From Mucilaginibacter agri (lineage in GTDB: Bacteria > Bacteroidota > Bacteroidia > Sphingobacteriales > Sphingobacteriaceae), in NCBI RefSeq assembly GCF_009928685.1, contig NZ_WWEO01000042.1, positions 310,001 to 374,000 of the forward strand: a DNA stretch of 64,000 bases, in the 5' to 3' direction. Of the stretch, positions 62,341 to 64,000 are shown one piece after another; positions within the stretch are counted from its first letter, which is position 1, and each line of letters opens with the position of its first letter. The notes under the pieces were generated by a model. It was not told where the DNA came from. It was given only the letters and a program-made list of their open reading frames with translations, and did not search any database. A program made the position numbers and the translations under genes.

Positions 62341-64000
62341 GCCGTATCAATTGGAGAAACCGCCGCTTAAACTGGGCTGGCTCTTTGAAATGGCCTGGCG
62401 CGACAGCCGTAAAAACCGGTCGCGGTTATTCCTGTTTATTTCGGCCATTATATTTGGTATCGCGGCTATCGTGGCTATTTATTCGTTTGGATACAACGTT
62501 AAAAAGGATGTAGACAACCAGGCTGCTACCTTAATTGGCGCCGACCTGTCTATCACCTCCAACAAACCGGTGGATGCTTCGATGCTGCAGACGCTTAATA
62601 CCCTTGGCGACCGCAGATCGCAGGAGCGGAGTTTTGCGTCCATGATCTATTTCCCCAAAGGAAATGGAACAAGGCTGGTACAGGTACGCGCTTTGCAAGG
62701 CGAATTTCCATATTATGGAAGTTTGGAAACCACGCCAATTACAGCCGGGACTGATTTTAAGAATGGTAAAAAAGCTTTGGTAGACCAAACGCTGATGCTG
62801 CAGTTTAATGCGCAGGTGGGTGATTCGATCAAGGTAGGCAGCGTTACTTTTCTAATTGCTGGTACGTTAAACAAAGCGCCGGGTCAAACCGGTATTTCGG
62901 CGGGTATAGCGCCGATAGTTTATATCCCTTTACAATATCTTACCGAAACCGGGCTGATGCAAAAAGGTAGCCGCATAAGTTACAATTACTACTACAAATA
63001 TGACCACGATGTAAATGTAACCAAGCTGATTAAGGGTCTGGAACCTAAACTGGAGAAGGCAAATCTGAACTATGATACCATAGATACCCGTAAAGAAAAT
63101 ACGGGCCGTAGCTTTGCCGATCTGACTAAGTTTTTGTCGTTGGTTGGCTTTATTGCCCTACTGTTGGGTTGCGTTGGCGTGGCCAGTGCTATCCATATTT
63201 ACATTCGCGAAAAGATAGCTTCTATTGCCATCATGCGTTGTTTGGGTGTGCGGTCAACGCAGGCTTTTTTAATCTACCTGATACAGATCATCAGTATAGG
63301 TTTAATAGGGTCTATCATTGGTGCAGCCTTAGGTAGTTTGATCCAATATTTATTGCCGCTGGTTTTTAAAGATTTTCTGCCGATTACGGTTACTACAGAT
63401 CTATCGTGGATGGCTATCGGGCAGGGCGTATTGTTAGGTGTAATTATCTCGGTGCTTTTTGCATTGCTGCCGCTTATTGCTATCCGTAATATATCGCCTT
63501 TAAATACGCTCAGAATGTCGTACGAAAGCGTCAATCTGCTGCGCGATCCTCTACGCTGGTTGGTATATGTATTGATTGTGGGCTTTATTGTAGTGTTCAG
63601 CTATTTCCAACTGGATAGTTGGCCGGCGAGCATCGCTTTTACCATAGGTATATTCATCGCCTTTTTGATTTTAACCTTAATAGCCAAACTGCTGATGTGG
63701 CTGGCCAAACTGCTGATAAGCAACTCATGGAGCTATTTATGGCGACAGGGTTTTGCTAACCTCTATCGCCCGAATAATCAGACGATTATCTTGATGGTGT
63801 CCATCGGTTTAAGTACTGCGTTTATTTGTACCCTGTTTTTTATACAGAGTATGTTGGTAAGGCAGGTGAGCGTTTCGGCTACAACCAATACAGCCAACAT
63901 GATTTTGTTTGATATTCAGCCCACACAAAAACAGCCCTTGGCAGGTTTAACCACACAATATCATTTACCTGTAATACAGCAGGTGCCGGTGGTTACTACG
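62333..64000 (+). CDS. ABC transporter permease, MacB/FtsX type, 3' end outside window
   Basis: The visible 556 residues have an N-terminal transmembrane helix (LFLFISAIIFGIAAIVAIYS), a periplasmic MacB-like domain to about 260, then three transmembrane helices (LVGFIALLLGCVGVASAIHI on), the FtsX core with IREKIASIAIMRCLGV, and a second repeat starting near 400. It lacks a fused ATPase because the partner is separate. Probably exports a lipid, peptide or toxic compound. The C-terminus is cut by the window edge. Confidence 0.9.
   Translation, partial: MPEPYQLEKPPLKLGWLFEMAWRDSRKNRSRLFLFISAIIFGIAAIVAIYSFGYNVKKDVDNQAATLIGADLSITSNKPVDASMLQTLNTLGDRRSQERSFASMIYFPKGNGTRLVQVRALQGEFPYYGSLETTPITAGTDFKNGKKALVDQTLMLQFNAQVGDSIKVGSVTFLIAGTLNKAPGQTGISAGIAPIVYIPLQYLTETGLMQKGSRISYNYYYKYDHDVNVTKLIKGLEPKLEKANLNYDTIDTRKENTGRSFADLTKFLSLVGFIALLLGCVGVASAIHIYIREKIASIAIMRCLGVRSTQAFLIYLIQIISIGLIGSIIGAALGSLIQYLLPLVFKDFLPITVTTDLSWMAIGQGVLLGVIISVLFALLPLIAIRNISPLNTLRMSYESVNLLRDPLRWLVYVLIVGFIVVFSYFQLDSWPASIAFTIGIFIAFLILTLIAKLLMWLAKLLISNSWSYLWRQGFANLYRPNNQTIILMVSIGLSTAFICTLFFIQSMLVRQVSVSATTNTANMILFDIQPTQKQPLAGLTTQYHLPVIQQVPVVTT

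Overview
This 64-kb window is chromosomal DNA from a member of the Bacteroidota, most likely family Sphingobacteriaceae (Mucilaginibacter- or Pedobacter-like). The evidence is the gene content: a Rrf2-linked assimilatory sulfate operon, an ftsE-grpE-dnaJ block, the hisGDCBHAFI order and 4Fe-4S and OmpA-type proteins of Bacteroidota type. Several gene starts also follow the Bacteroidota promoter pattern (TTG, about 19-20 nt, TAnnTTTG). Ribosome binding sites are weak throughout. I see no phage, integrase, IS transposase, CRISPR array, rRNA or tRNA.

Layout. 1-7.6 kb (minus strand): assimilatory sulfate reduction, in transcription order sulfite reductase, SUMT, a precorrin-2 dehydrogenase/TSUP permease fusion, cysH, cysD and cysN (cut by the window edge). 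It is preceded by a Cys-codon leader ORF with a terminator and a matching antiterminator, and by an Rrf2 regulator. 7.7-21.6 kb: DinB, a DAC-domain protein, two GH3 glucosidases, cold-shock protein, a MarR/efflux pair with an operator, a universal stress protein, signal peptidase, a Wzz-like protein and an OmpA protein. 22-27.3 kb: ring-cleaving dioxygenase/esterase/GNAT/Crp cluster, pirin and a glycosyltransferase. 28-32.7 kb: dnaJ, grpE, ftsE, acyl-CoA reductase and ferredoxin. 33-43.4 kb: NlpC/P60 hydrolase, WD40 protein and the complete histidine operon (minus strand) with a seven-His leader peptide. 43.4-51.7 kb: a membrane glycosyltransferase, gmhB and gltBD. 51.7-64 kb: small hypotheticals, SpoU methylase, galK, YciI, aldo/keto reductase, a beta-barrel protein, an MBL hydrolase, creatininase and an ABC exporter cut by the window edge.

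Most notable points. (1) The sulfate operon has all the parts of a Cys-sensing transcription attenuator. (2) The his operon has been invaded at three gene junctions by short elements with shared GC-rich terminal inverted repeats. One carries a DUF559 nuclease gene now fused in frame to hisF, one supplies the start of hisH, and one forms the C-terminus of HisI. (3) Four copies of a long non-coding mosaic repeat occur in the same orientation. (4) A tandem array of hairpins with conserved TGAG loops but covarying stems lies downstream of a beta-barrel gene.
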